Source: Acidobacteriota bacterium
GTDB lineage: Bacteria; Acidobacteriota; Blastocatellia; Pyrinomonadales; Pyrinomonadaceae
Reading direction: 5' to 3'
Length of the DNA stretch: 64,000 bases
Assembly (NCBI GenBank): GCA_003223025.1
Contig: QHXR01000018.1
Location: 19,389 to 83,388 of the forward strand
Shown: positions 1 to 8,802 of the stretch, piece after piece
How positions within the stretch are numbered: position 1 is the stretch's first letter
How the letters are laid out: each line of letters begins with the position of its first letter
Position numbers and translations under genes: made by a program
Notes under the pieces: generated by a model
What the model was told of the DNA's origin: nothing
Databases searched by the model: none
The model's input: only the letters and a program-made list of their open reading frames with translations

Positions 1-110
1 TTAGTTTTGGGTACGCCGGAGTTTCAGAGGCAATAAACCTGCGACACGGTCTTTTCCTTCTTTTAAATTGCCTCGACTTTTAAGTGGGGGCTCAGTTGGA
101 AACCACGACA

Positions 111-211
111 GGCTTTAGCCGAATTCAATCAGAAAAAAGATTCCTTTTAGCTTTAGCCTTACTTGGGCTAAAGCCAAAAGGAATTTTCTTTTTTAATTTT
201 CGGCTAAAGCC
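111..211. repeat. Long imperfect hairpin, GGCTTTAGCC family
   Basis: Two arms of about 47 bases (111-158 and 166-211) are near-reverse complements around a 7-base spacer. Each arm has GGCTTTAGCC or its complement at both ends and an A/T-rich centre. No protein gene is convincing in 1-273. The hairpin lies just beyond the 3' end of the minus-strand glycosyltransferase and could end its transcript, but it has no clean T-run, so it is called a repeat. Confidence 0.75.
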
Positions 212-273
212 AAGACTTCTTTGCGCGAACCTCCAGCTGAAGCTGCAGGCAATTGAAAGGGTCAAGCCGGCCT

Positions 274-1380
274 TCACACTAAAGATGCGTACAGCTTCGC
301 GAGTTCGCGCATATGAGCGTCGATACTGAAATTCTCCAGAGCAAACTGTTTCGCTCTTCGACTCAGATCATCACGCGCCAAAGAATCACGCAGAAGCATT
401 AAAAGTTTCTCGGTTAGGGCCGCATTATCACCAACCGGAAACACCTCGGCAAATTCACCGTCACCCGTCGCTTCAAGCAAAGGTCCGATATCGGAAACGA
501 TCATCGGAACATCCGCGAGCATCGCTTCAGAGACTGCGACAGGTAAGCCTTCGTGGAGCGATGAGAATACAAAGACGTCGAGTGCGGCGAGGATGTCCGG
601 GACGTCGCTTCGTCCGCCGAGAAAATGCACGCGATCGGCGATGCCGTTCTCGATGCAGACATTGAGACAGTCCGCCATTTTATCTTCAGCACCTTCCTCG
701 ATCCTGCCGGCGAAAACACATTGAGCATTTTTGAATTCCGCAAACACTGGAGGAAGCGCGCGACAAACGGTTAGCTGATCTTTTCGGGGATCGCGATAGA
801 AGTTTCCGATCATCCCGATCAAGGGCGCGTCCGTCGGGAAACTCATCTCGTGGCGAAACGAATTTTCCGTCGGCTTCACGCGCTCGGGATCAGCGCCGTT
901 GTAGATGATTGAGAAGTTTCGATCGGTGTTCAATCCGTCGACATCGCGGAGCCAGTTCTGCATGCTCCGGCTGACGGCGATGTTCGCATCCATTCGCGGG
1001 ATCAGAAATTTCGAGACAAGCCGGTTCCTTCGATCCGCGATAAATCCCTGAAAGCTCAGGACGCGTTTGACGCTCTTTAACCCCCGAGTCGCGAGATAAA
1101 GATGCAAACCGTCCACGGCCTGATAACCGTGAACGATCTCGATCCCGCGCTCTTTAATTATCTTTCGGACCTGAGACGCGAAGTAGATATCGACGGGAAG
1201 CTTTCTGTCGAGGCGAACGTATTCGGCACCCGAGTCGCGGAAATCACTCTCGAGCGTACCGCCCTTCGCCGTCACGAGCGTCATCTCCAACCCGAACCGT
1301 TCCGCATTCCGACACACATCAAGTGCCTGCGCCTCGGCGCCGCCGCGGTTTACGGAATCTAATAAATGGAGAACTTTCAT
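274..1380 (-). CDS. Glycosyltransferase family 4 protein
   Basis: A 368-residue GT-B fold enzyme expected to transfer a sugar from a nucleotide donor to a glycan acceptor at the cytoplasmic face of the membrane. The N-terminus has a Rossmann-like strand and a Gly-rich turn (LHLLDSVNRGGAEAQ, residues 4-18). RDPRKDQ near 196-202 and EGLPVAVSE at 277-285 form the donor site, with two Glu spaced as in the GT4 E-x7-E motif. Length is normal and ATG at 1380 is the natural start. It is transcribed away from the exporter cluster that starts at 1727, so the two share a repeat-filled intergenic region. Donor and acceptor cannot be read from sequence; a role in the same surface polysaccharide is inferred from position. 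Confidence 0.9.
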   Translation of the reverse strand: MKVLHLLDSVNRGGAEAQALDVCRNAERFGLEMTLVTAKGGTLESDFRDSGAEYVRLDRKLPVDIYFASQVRKIIKERGIEIVHGYQAVDGLHLYLATRGLKSVKRVLSFQGFIADRRNRLVSKFLIPRMDANIAVSRSMQNWLRDVDGLNTDRNFSIIYNGADPERVKPTENSFRHEMSFPTDAPLIGMIGNFYRDPRKDQLTVCRALPPVFAEFKNAQCVFAGRIEEGAEDKMADCLNVCIENGIADRVHFLGGRSDVPDILAALDVFVFSSLHEGLPVAVSEAMLADVPMIVSDIGPLLEATGDGEFAEVFPVGDNAALTEKLLMLLRDSLARDDLSRRAKQFALENFSIDAHMRELAKLYASLV

Positions 1381-1385
1381 TTAAG

Positions 1386-1433
1386 TCTTCACTTCGCGTC
1401 TTAGCGTGAACATCTGATTTTCACGCAAAGACG
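1386..1433. repeat. Inverted repeat, ACGCAAAGACGC family
   Basis: CTTCGCGTCTTAGCGTGAA near 1387 faces TTCACGCAAAGACGCAAAA near 1415 as an imperfect inverted repeat with a short spacer. The same motif occurs inside the phosphohexomutase gene (20630-20663) and at the 5' end of the EEP-family gene (about 60878-60945). Confidence 0.6.
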
Positions 1434-1510
1434 CAAAAAAAAATCCTAGGGTGAAACGAAACGAGCCGGGCCAAATCAATTCACCTCGCGCCGGCGCCAA
1501 AGGCTTCGCG

Positions 1511-1650
1511 TAGCCACGCCGTTAAGGGCGTGGTATACGGACGCGAAAATCTCGAGCCCGTTTCAACGGGCTTGCCATTGGAAAGGACGTTGAAACGCCC
1601 TCGGCGATTATGGCCGATCGTTCCCACGTCCTTAAGGACGTGGCTACGCT
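1511..1650. repeat. Inverted repeat, CCACG-CCTTAAGG-CGTGG family
   Basis: TAGCCACG at 1511 pairs with CGTGGCTA near 1639. Each end is itself a smaller palindrome (CCACGCCGTTAAGGGCGTGG and CCACGTCCTTAAGGACGTGG), and a third hairpin (CCCGTTTCAACGGG) lies between. The 346-base gap 1381-1726 between divergent glycosyltransferase genes holds this element and the one at 1386; the promoters of both genes must overlap or flank them. Confidence 0.7.
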
Positions 1651-1726
1651 AAAACGATTTGTTCGGCGAGCATCCAAAAATGGCGAACCAAAGGAAATTC
1701 CTATGTAATGACAATCCGAAGCAAAT

Positions 1727-2740
1727 ATGTTCTCATTTCCTATTGAAATCCAACAGATGGAGCCAGTGGAATCACAATCGCGGCCGGAAATTTTCGTCGC
1801 CGTCCCCTCATACAACCACGCGCGTTTCGTCGAGGAATGTCTCCGGTCGATCATCGGCCAGACGCTTCAGCCGAAAAAACTCCTCATCATCGACGACGGA
1901 TCTCGTGACGGTTCCCTTGATGTAATTGAAAAAGTTTTGAAAGATTGCCCGTTCGATTCCGAATTGTTCGCGCGCGAGAATCGCGGATTGTGTGCGACGT
2001 TAAACGATGCGTTGGAGCGATCGTCGGGCGAGTACTTCGCATACCTCGGCTCGGACGACATCTGGCTGCCGAATTTTCTCGAGGAGCAGGTCGAGCTTTT
2101 GGAACACCGGCCGAACGCTGTTCTCGCCTTTTCGCACGCGTACGTGATCGACGAGAAAAATAATATTTTCGACTCGACCAATCGCTGGACCGAGTTCGCC
2201 GACGGGGACATGCGACCGCTTTTGATGCGAGGGGTGATCTTTTCGTCGCCGGGAGTCTTGTATCGAAGGTCCGCTCTCGCAAAACATCGCTGGAACGAAA
2301 ATTCGAAGCTCGAAGATTACGAAATGTATCTGAGTCTCACGGCCGACGGAGAGTTTGCACGGAACGAAAAGATCCTCTGCGGATGGCGGCAGCACGGCGT
2401 GAACGCGAGCTCGAATCTTCCGCAGATGTTTCCGGAAATGATCGCCGCACAAGATCGCATCGCACCCGAGCTCGGTATTGATCCGAACGAACTTTCACGT
2501 TCACAATCGCAGATGAAATTCGCCGCCACAGAAAATTTCATCCGTCACGGATTTCGACGCGAAGCCGCGAAATTGTTCCTGGAAAATCTCGATGGAGCAT
2601 CATCGATCTCACAAATAATGCGCACGGCTTTTCGACTTGTGATACCTGCTTCAATATTCAAATGGAACCGCGAACGTAAACGTAGAAATGCAATCGAGCA
2701 TTTCGGAAACATCAACGAGGGACGTCCAGCGAATGACTGA
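1727..2740 (+). CDS. Glycosyltransferase family 2 protein
   Basis: A 337-residue GT-A fold transferase. The nucleotide-binding start is IFVAVPSYNHARFVEECLRS (22-41). Asp pairs are in IIDDGS (54-59) and GSDDIW (108-113), the latter being the metal-binding DxD-like site. The C-terminal third is helical without clear membrane spans, so it is probably a soluble or membrane-associated enzyme adding one sugar. ATG at 1757 is an alternative start; neither has a strong ribosome binding site. The stop overlaps the start of the ABC permease by 8 bases, which suggests translational coupling and places it in the exporter operon. Donor sugar unknown. Confidence 0.9.
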   Translation: MFSFPIEIQQMEPVESQSRPEIFVAVPSYNHARFVEECLRSIIGQTLQPKKLLIIDDGSRDGSLDVIEKVLKDCPFDSELFARENRGLCATLNDALERSSGEYFAYLGSDDIWLPNFLEEQVELLEHRPNAVLAFSHAYVIDEKNNIFDSTNRWTEFADGDMRPLLMRGVIFSSPGVLYRRSALAKHRWNENSKLEDYEMYLSLTADGEFARNEKILCGWRQHGVNASSNLPQMFPEMIAAQDRIAPELGIDPNELSRSQSQMKFAATENFIRHGFRREAAKLFLENLDGASSISQIMRTAFRLVIPASIFKWNRERKRRNAIEHFGNINEGRPAND

Positions 2741-3560
2741 GAGCAAGGAAATTACGTACATCAAGCCCGGCGGTGCGATCGCGGCACTCGATCTCGCGGA
2801 GATATGGCGGTATCGTGAGCTGCTTTATTTCCTGACGCTCCGCGACATCAAACTGCGTTACAAGCAGACGTTGATCGGAGTGGCGTGGGCCGTGCTTCAA
2901 CCGATTCTCACGACGGCAATCTTCACCGTCATCTTTAGCAACTTCGCGCGATTCGATACCGGAGCGATCGCTTATCCGTTGTTCGCGCTTAGCGGTCTGA
3001 TCATTTGGTTATTCGTTCACACGTCGGTGTCGTTCGCGAGCTCAAGCTTCGTCAGCAACGCAAATCTTGTAACGAAAGTTTATTTTCCACGTCTGATCGT
3101 ACCGATCGCGGCGACATTCGGAACGCTCTTCGATCTCGTATTCGGAGTGATCATTCTTATCGGCATGATGTTCTATTTCGGAGTCGCCGTGACGTCCCAG
3201 ATCCTTCTCGCACCGCTGTTCGTCGTTTTAGGAATTCTCGTCGCCGTCACATTCGGAACGCTGTTCTCCGCGCTCAACGTCAGGTTCCGTGATGTAAAGT
3301 TCGCTCTGCCATTCTTGCTGCAGGTATGGATGATCGCATCTCCGATCTTTTATCCGACGAGTCTGCTGTCCGAGAAATGGCGTCTCGTGTTTGCGCTGAA
3401 TCCGCTGACCGGCGTCATCGAAGGCTTTCGAAGTGCGCTATTCGGTTCGGCATTCGACTGGACGTTGATCGGTGTGTCGGTCGGTTCGCTTTTATTTTTC
3501 ATGTTGATCTCGCTCGTAGTTTTCAAGTCGATGGAGGATTCGTTTGCCGACGTCATTTGA
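2733..3560 (+). CDS. ABC-2 type polysaccharide export permease (Wzm-like)
   Basis: Membrane subunit of an ABC exporter that moves a completed lipid-linked polysaccharide across the inner membrane. About 275 residues from ATG 2733, with six likely membrane spans. The amphipathic segment before the first span contains LRDIKLRYKQTLIGVAWAVL, hallmark of the ABC-2 O-antigen/teichoic-acid permease family. The start is chosen because it overlaps the upstream stop (ATGACTGA); an earlier in-frame start at 2688 would lie within the upstream gene. Only 3 bases separate it from the ATPase gene, so the two are co-translated. Function is strongly supported by the pairing with a Wzt-type ATPase. Confidence 0.93.
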   Translation: MTESKEITYIKPGGAIAALDLAEIWRYRELLYFLTLRDIKLRYKQTLIGVAWAVLQPILTTAIFTVIFSNFARFDTGAIAYPLFALSGLIIWLFVHTSVSFASSSFVSNANLVTKVYFPRLIVPIAATFGTLFDLVFGVIILIGMMFYFGVAVTSQILLAPLFVVLGILVAVTFGTLFSALNVRFRDVKFALPFLLQVWMIASPIFYPTSLLSEKWRLVFALNPLTGVIEGFRSALFGSAFDWTLIGVSVGSLLFFMLISLVVFKSMEDSFADVI

Positions 3561-3563
3561 TCG

Positions 3564-4802
3564 ATGCAGGTAATAAAAGCCGAAAATCTATCAAAGCAGT
3601 ATCTGCTCGGATCGCGGCAACCGAACTCCGTCCGCGAAGTTCTGACCGGCGTCTTTGCTCGACGATCAGAGCCGAGGCACACGTTATGGGCGCTTCGTGA
3701 TGTGAGCTTTTCCGTGAGCGATGGAGAGACGCTCGGTTTGATCGGACACAACGGTGCCGGGAAGTCGACGCTGTTAAAGATCCTTTCCCGCATCACAAAA
3801 CCTACGAGCGGACGTGCGTCGATCAGCGGACGAGTCGGAAGCCTACTTGAGGTCGGCACCGGTTTTCATAACGAGCTGACCGGTCGCGAAAACATCTACA
3901 TGAACGGTGCGATCCTCGGCATGAAGCACGCCGAGATCAAGAAAAGTTTTGATGAGATCGTCGCGTTCTCGGAGATCGAAGAATTTCTCGACACGCCGGT
4001 GAAGCATTACTCGAGCGGAATGTACATGCGGCTTGCATTCTCGGTCGCGGCGCATCTCGATCCGGAAGTCTTGATCGTCGACGAAGTGCTCGCGGTCGGC
4101 GATATCAATTTTCAGAAAAAGTGTCTGCGGAAGATGCGCGAGGTCGGTGAGTCGGGCCGCACAGTGATCTTTGTCTCGCACGACATGGCGTCGATCACAC
4201 GACTGTGTAAGCGCGCCATCGTTTTGAATCACGGCTCGATCGTAAGCGACGGCCCGGTCGAGGATGTCGTCAGCGAGTACGTCGCCGTGGAGATGGGGAG
4301 TCGCAGCGAGAGAATCTTCGCCGACGAGCCGCAGGCGGTGCAGAGTGAGTCGGTGAAATTTCGCAAGGTGAGGATCGTCGATGCCGACGCGAATACGAAG
4401 GGGTCGTTCGATATCAGACAGCCGATCGGCGTCGAAATGACTTACGAAGTGATGAGCGACGGTGAGATCCTGATCCCGAATCTCCAATTGATCAATCAGG
4501 AACGCGTGCACGTTTTCACGATCCACGATGTCGCGAGCGAGTGGTCGAAACGACCAAAAGCGCGCGGAACATATGTGAGCACTGCGTGGATCCCGGGGAA
4601 TCTGTTGGCCGAAGGAAATTTTGCGCTGAATGCCGCGATCGTGTCGTATATGCCGAATCAGAAAGTCCATCTCTATGTGACTGATGCCGTCAGCTTCAAC
4701 GTTTTCGATCCGATGACCGGTGATAGTGCGAGAGGCGATTTCGCCGGGCGGATGGACGGCGTCGTTCGGCCGATCGTGGAGTGGGAGACTACTTCTATCT
4801 AA
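3564..4802 (+). CDS. Polysaccharide ABC exporter ATPase with C-terminal glycan-binding domain (Wzt-like)
   Basis: A 412-residue ATPase that powers the Wzm-like permease. Walker A is GHNGAGKST (61-69), the signature is SSGMYMRL (150-157), Walker B is VLIVDE (169-174) and the switch His is H206. Residues past about 250 are not part of the ATPase fold; they match in length and beta-rich character the Wzt C-terminal domain, which in studied systems reads the modified non-reducing end of the glycan before export. The two methyltransferases just downstream would suit a methyl-capped chain; that link is inference. A 329-residue antisense reading frame covers most of this gene but is a codon-bias shadow. 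Confidence 0.93.
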   Translation: MQVIKAENLSKQYLLGSRQPNSVREVLTGVFARRSEPRHTLWALRDVSFSVSDGETLGLIGHNGAGKSTLLKILSRITKPTSGRASISGRVGSLLEVGTGFHNELTGRENIYMNGAILGMKHAEIKKSFDEIVAFSEIEEFLDTPVKHYSSGMYMRLAFSVAAHLDPEVLIVDEVLAVGDINFQKKCLRKMREVGESGRTVIFVSHDMASITRLCKRAIVLNHGSIVSDGPVEDVVSEYVAVEMGSRSERIFADEPQAVQSESVKFRKVRIVDADANTKGSFDIRQPIGVEMTYEVMSDGEILIPNLQLINQERVHVFTIHDVASEWSKRPKARGTYVSTAWIPGNLLAEGNFALNAAIVSYMPNQKVHLYVTDAVSFNVFDPMTGDSARGDFAGRMDGVVRPIVEWETTSI

Positions 4803-4857
4803 ACTCCGCGAATTGGAGGCAGCGTGCTCCAAAGTATAGACTTGTAGTGCGGACCGT

Positions 4858-5799
4858 ATGCTGACACGAGAAGAAAAATTACTACTTCATCTGAAGAAAG
4901 ACGGCGCGGGCGTCGAGATCGGTGCGAGCCACGCTCCGATAGCGGCTAAGCGCGACGGTTACAACGCTTGCGTTATCGATCACGCGACGCGAGAGGAGTT
5001 GATCGAGAAGTACAAAGATGAAGGCGTGAAGCTCGAGAACATCGAGGAAGTAGATTTTGTCTGGCGAGGCGAGAGCTACGCCGAGTTGACCGGAAAGAAA
5101 AAGTATTACGACTGGATCATCGCTTCGCACGTCATCGAGCACGTGCCGAACCTGGTAGGTTTTATCAACTCGTGTGACGAGATTCTGAATGACACCGGGA
5201 TCCTTTCGCTTGCCGTTCCGGATGTTCGATTTTGTTTCGATCACTTCCGTCCGATCTCCGGTTTGTCCAAAGCCCTCGATGCGCATTATCAGCGACACAT
5301 CGCACACACCCCGGGGTCGATCGCAGAGTTTACTCTGAATCTTGTTAAGAGAGCCGACGAACCGGGCTGGCGCGAAAACACTCTTCTTCCCGAACGATAC
5401 AGTTTTACGAATACGACCGAATCAGTCATCGAGCGTCTCGGCGAGGCGACGGCGGGCGGCGATTATGTCGACTGCCACGCGTGGACCTTTACTCCGCATT
5501 CTTTTCGACTGATGATGCAGGATCTCTATGATCTCGGACTTATAAAGATGCGCGAAGTCGGATTCTTTCCATCTGACGGTTGCGAGTTCTTTGTTGCGTT
5601 GTCGCGAAACGGAAAGGGAACCGGCCTCAGTCGTCTCGAGCTCCTGCAAGAGGTCAAGCGTGAGCATTTGAGTGACGTAGAACCCGGTTCGCTCGTTCGC
5701 ACGGGCGTCAGCGCGTCGATCAGTAAGAACATCCATCGCCTGCGTATCATCGGCGGCAAAGGAAAGCGCGCTGTAAAAAAGGTCCTTGGAATCGCTTGA
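4858..5799 (+). CDS. SAM-dependent methyltransferase in polysaccharide cluster
   Basis: A 313-residue class I methyltransferase-like protein. VEIGASHAP (19-27) resembles motif I (E-x-G-x), with an acidic residue after the next strand (VIDH, D41). DWIIASHVIEHV is the motif IV/post-motif region typical of the Methyltransf_11 group, followed by ILSLAVPD. The C-terminal 100 residues are family-specific. It follows the Wzt-like gene by 55 bases and abuts the next glycosyltransferase (TGATG overlap). It may modify the glycan or its terminus, signalling chain completion to the exporter. It could instead act on a sugar nucleotide. Confidence 0.8.
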   Translation: MLTREEKLLLHLKKDGAGVEIGASHAPIAAKRDGYNACVIDHATREELIEKYKDEGVKLENIEEVDFVWRGESYAELTGKKKYYDWIIASHVIEHVPNLVGFINSCDEILNDTGILSLAVPDVRFCFDHFRPISGLSKALDAHYQRHIAHTPGSIAEFTLNLVKRADEPGWRENTLLPERYSFTNTTESVIERLGEATAGGDYVDCHAWTFTPHSFRLMMQDLYDLGLIKMREVGFFPSDGCEFFVALSRNGKGTGLSRLELLQEVKREHLSDVEPGSLVRTGVSASISKNIHRLRIIGGKGKRAVKKVLGIA

Positions 5800-7406
5800 T
5801 GAGCTCGCTCAGCGGAAAGTTCAAAACGCTCTTCACAACCTTTCGTGATTCCGGCATGACCGGCGTCGCACAACGCGTCATCGATTGGAACATCACACGG
5901 CGCCAAAATCAGCAGTATCAAGAGTGGCTATCGAAAGCCGGAAAGGTCGACGTGACGTTCGAGTCGCTGACGACGCAACCGTGCATTTCCGTCGTCGTTC
6001 CCGTCTTCAACGTCGATGAGAAATGGCTTCGATCGTGTATCGACTCCGTCGTTCGCCAGATCTATCAAAACTGGGAACTCTGCATCGCCGATGATGCATC
6101 CACAAAGCCGCACGTCCGTCGGGTTCTGCAGGAATATTCCGACAGCGATCCTCGAATCAAAGTCGTCTTCAGAGAAAAGAACGGTCACATTTCGGCAGCG
6201 TCGAATTCTGCTCTCGAGATCGCAACCGGCGAGTACGTCGTACTGCTCGACAATGACGACGAGCTTTCGCCGGACGCGTTGTTCTGGGTTGCTCATGAGC
6301 TCGACACGTTTCCCGACGCCGCGATCATATACAGCGACGAAGATCTCATCGACGAAAACGGCCGCCGCTTCGGCCCTAAATTCAAGCCTGATTTTAGCCG
6401 CGAGCTTTTTTACTCGCTAAATCTTTTGACGCATCTCAGCGCATTTCGAACCGATCTCATCCGCTCGATCGGTGGTTTTCAAATCGGGACAGAGGGAAGT
6501 CAGGATTACGATCTTGAGCTGCGAGTGATCGAGCAGATCGACGAATCGCAGATCCGTCACATTCCGCGGATCCTGTATCACTGGCGAGTGATCCGCGGTT
6601 CCGTAGCCTTCTCGATGGATGAAAAGCCTTACGCACACGAGCGTGCGCGAGATGCTTTGCGTCAGCATTTTAAACGTACCGGCGTCGAGGCTGAGGTCGT
6701 CGAGTCGTTTCACAATTTGCATCGCGTTAGTTACACAGGGTCTGATCCAGAACCTCGAGTAAGCGTCATCGTCATCGACATGGGAGAGCCTGTCACTTCC
6801 GAGCACGATGTCGTTTACGAACGAAACGCCGAAGCGTTGAATCAGGCCGCCACCGCTGCTTCGGGCGAAGTGCTCGTTTTCATCGATTCCACGTTGCGGG
6901 CGGAAGATGCGGATGCGATCGGTGAGCTTGCGAGTTTTGCCATGCATCCTGACATCGGAGCAGTCGGCGGACGGATCTTGAAGAATTCGCTTCGTGTCGA
7001 ACAGGCCGGCATCGTGCTCGCAAAAGATCTTTCGCCACGGCCGGCTCACGCCGGATATGCGCGAACTTCTCCGGGCAACATGTATCGCAATCGTCAGATC
7101 GGAAATTACGTGGCGATCTCGAGCTCGTGCATGGCCATCCGCAAGAGTCTTTTCGAAGAAGCCGGAGGTTTCGATGCGGGTCTCGAGCTTTTTGATATCG
7201 ATCTATGTTTGCGGTTGCGTGAGATGAAGAAGCGAATCGTCGTATTGCCGCACGTGGAATTCCGGCGTGTCGGTCCTACACCGGAGCGCAATTACTCGAC
7301 AGCGGAACTTGCGCGATTGCGCGATCGCTGGCCGGCGTACATCGAAGGCGATCCGTTCTGTAATCGGAATCTGAAACGTGACGGAAGCTTCGATATCGAT
7401 GTTTAG
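5799..7406 (+). CDS. Glycosyltransferase family 2 protein, two-domain
   Basis: About 535 residues. An N-terminal helical stretch of about 60 residues precedes a canonical GT2 domain: ISVVVPVFNVDEKWLRSCID, then CIADDAST and the metal site LLDNDDE. A second, degenerate GT2-like domain starts near residue 325 (PRVSVIVIDMGE) and ends with an acceptor-side segment containing EEAGGFDAGL and DIDLCLRLRE. This architecture is common in rhamnan and capsule assembly enzymes that add repeated sugars. ATG at 5799 shares one base with the upstream stop; the TTG at 5796 is less likely. The 3' end overlaps the convergent methyltransferase gene by 4 bases. Confidence 0.88.
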   Translation: MSSLSGKFKTLFTTFRDSGMTGVAQRVIDWNITRRQNQQYQEWLSKAGKVDVTFESLTTQPCISVVVPVFNVDEKWLRSCIDSVVRQIYQNWELCIADDASTKPHVRRVLQEYSDSDPRIKVVFREKNGHISAASNSALEIATGEYVVLLDNDDELSPDALFWVAHELDTFPDAAIIYSDEDLIDENGRRFGPKFKPDFSRELFYSLNLLTHLSAFRTDLIRSIGGFQIGTEGSQDYDLELRVIEQIDESQIRHIPRILYHWRVIRGSVAFSMDEKPYAHERARDALRQHFKRTGVEAEVVESFHNLHRVSYTGSDPEPRVSVIVIDMGEPVTSEHDVVYERNAEALNQAATAASGEVLVFIDSTLRAEDADAIGELASFAMHPDIGAVGGRILKNSLRVEQAGIVLAKDLSPRPAHAGYARTSPGNMYRNRQIGNYVAISSSCMAIRKSLFEEAGGFDAGLELFDIDLCLRLREMKKRIVVLPHVEFRRVGPTPERNYSTAELARLRDRWPAYIEGDPFCNRNLKRDGSFDIDV

Positions 7407-8059
7407 ATCGCGATGTCGTAGTCGTAAATGTATTCGTCGGGCGTGGTAGAAACTTTTTTTCCAAACAGGCGCGTGTTCAGATAGGCCGGCATAAAACTTA
7501 CTTCGGACGACTCCTTCGCCTTCAGTCGTACCGGAAACTCGAAATCCGTCGCAATCACTTCAAATCCCATCCGCGTGCCGAACAGACCTGACAAAGCCTC
7601 TCGTGAAAATCTGAAATAGTCGTGTGGCGATGCGTGGAGCGGATACGATTGATGCGTTTGGATAAAGAGCAGGCCGCCGATCTTCATCGCTTTCATGATC
7701 TCGTGCGCGGCAAGATGCGGATACTTGAAATGTTCGAATGAAGAGCAGGAAATGACGGCGTCGAATTCTTCATGACCTGTAGTCTCAGTTAGACGATGAG
7801 CGTCTACAACTATGTCGACGTCCTCGGCTAATTCGATATCGGCTCCGATGAATTTCGACGCGTGCGGGATCCAACTGTCGTGTCGCGTCGAACGTTCCGC
7901 ATACGATCGGCGTGTGCCTAGCTCGAGCACTTTCGGAGCGTCGATCATGCGACACTGGTCGATAAAATCGGCGAGAAGGTCACTGCCCGTATGCGTCAAA
8001 TGTTCGGGCGGTTTCAGGTAATATCTTGCGACGTTGCGGACTCGTCTTAATAAACTCAT
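7403..8059 (-). CDS. SAM-dependent methyltransferase
   Basis: A 218-residue class I methyltransferase. The motif I-like strand is VLELGTRRSY with Arg-Arg where glycines usually sit, which is a weak match; D at the end of strand 2 is FIGADIE. DAVISCSSFEHFKY and GGLLFIQTHQSYPLH are typical of methyltransferases that act on glycans or lipids and are found in polysaccharide clusters. It faces the preceding glycosyltransferase tail to tail and lies 10 bases from the rhomboid gene on the same strand. Substrate unknown. Confidence 0.75.
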   Translation of the reverse strand: MSLLRRVRNVARYYLKPPEHLTHTGSDLLADFIDQCRMIDAPKVLELGTRRSYAERSTRHDSWIPHASKFIGADIELAEDVDIVVDAHRLTETTGHEEFDAVISCSSFEHFKYPHLAAHEIMKAMKIGGLLFIQTHQSYPLHASPHDYFRFSREALSGLFGTRMGFEVIATDFEFPVRLKAKESSEVSFMPAYLNTRLFGKKVSTTPDEYIYDYDIAI

Positions 8060-8069
8060 TCAGGTCTCT

Positions 8070-8777
8070 TCATACCTTTCGTCCCATCGCAAAAACTTTA
8101 ACGAGCACGATGCCGGCGACAAATCCGCCGATGTGCGCGGCGTAGGCAACTCCGCCTGTTCCCGGATCCGTCATGTAACCGAGTATCAACTGATAGACGA
8201 TCCAGATCCCGATCGCGACAAACGCGGGAACGGTCGTCAGAAAATTGAAGATGATCGCACGCACTTCCCGTTGCGGGAAAAGAAGCACGTAGCCGCCGAG
8301 AACTCCCGAGATCGCGCCTGACGCACCGAGCATCGGGATGATCGAGTCGGGGCCAAGTATGATCTGCGCGACCGCCGCGGCGAGTCCGCAAACGATATAA
8401 AAGATCGCGTAACGAACATGACCAAGCAGGTTCTCGAGATTGTCTCCGAAGATCCAGAGGAACAGCATATTGCCGCCGAGGTGGGCGATGCTGCCGTGCA
8501 TGAACATCGAACTTAGAAAGTTGAAATAGACGGGAAGCGGCGTGTCGAAATGTTTGATCTCGCCGGTGTGACCGAATGAATCGCGGATGATCTGCACGCC
8601 GGATATGTCGACGCCGGTCGTGATCTCTTTCGGGACGAGCGAGAACGCGTACGTGAACGCGTCGTTTCCGCCGAGGCCCTGAAGCAGAACAAACACGAGA
8701 ACGTTTATTCCGATGAATGCATAATTGACGACCGGCATGATAGTCCGGTCCGAGTTGTCATCGCCAATTGGAAACAT
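8070..8777 (-). CDS. Rhomboid family intramembrane serine protease
   Basis: A 235-residue membrane protein with about six spans. The catalytic dyad is visible: Ser153 in GASGAISG and His215 in AHIGGF. The HLGGNMLFLWIFG segment (99-111) carries the conserved Asn103 (oxyanion) and the GxxxG-like packing. An extramembrane loop between spans 1 and 2 (about 37-83) is typical of the bacterial rhomboids of this subgroup. It would cleave membrane-anchored substrates inside the inner membrane; substrate unknown. It is 25 bases downstream of a small secreted-protein gene on the same strand and may be co-transcribed with it. Confidence 0.92.
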   Translation of the reverse strand: MFPIGDDNSDRTIMPVVNYAFIGINVLVFVLLQGLGGNDAFTYAFSLVPKEITTGVDISGVQIIRDSFGHTGEIKHFDTPLPVYFNFLSSMFMHGSIAHLGGNMLFLWIFGDNLENLLGHVRYAIFYIVCGLAAAVAQIILGPDSIIPMLGASGAISGVLGGYVLLFPQREVRAIIFNFLTTVPAFVAIGIWIVYQLILGYMTDPGTGGVAYAAHIGGFVAGIVLVKVFAMGRKV

Positions 8778-8802
8778 TTAACCCTTCCTTGTTGTGCAAA
8801 CG

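Noticed and set aside
84..329. 81-residue open frame on the plus strand
   Set aside because: It lies almost wholly in the GGCTTTAGCC hairpin, has no ribosome site and no recognisable protein pattern.
3843..4832. 329-residue antisense open frame
   Set aside because: Shadow of the Wzt-like gene; His/Asp/Arg-rich composition typical of reversed coding sequence, no family motifs.
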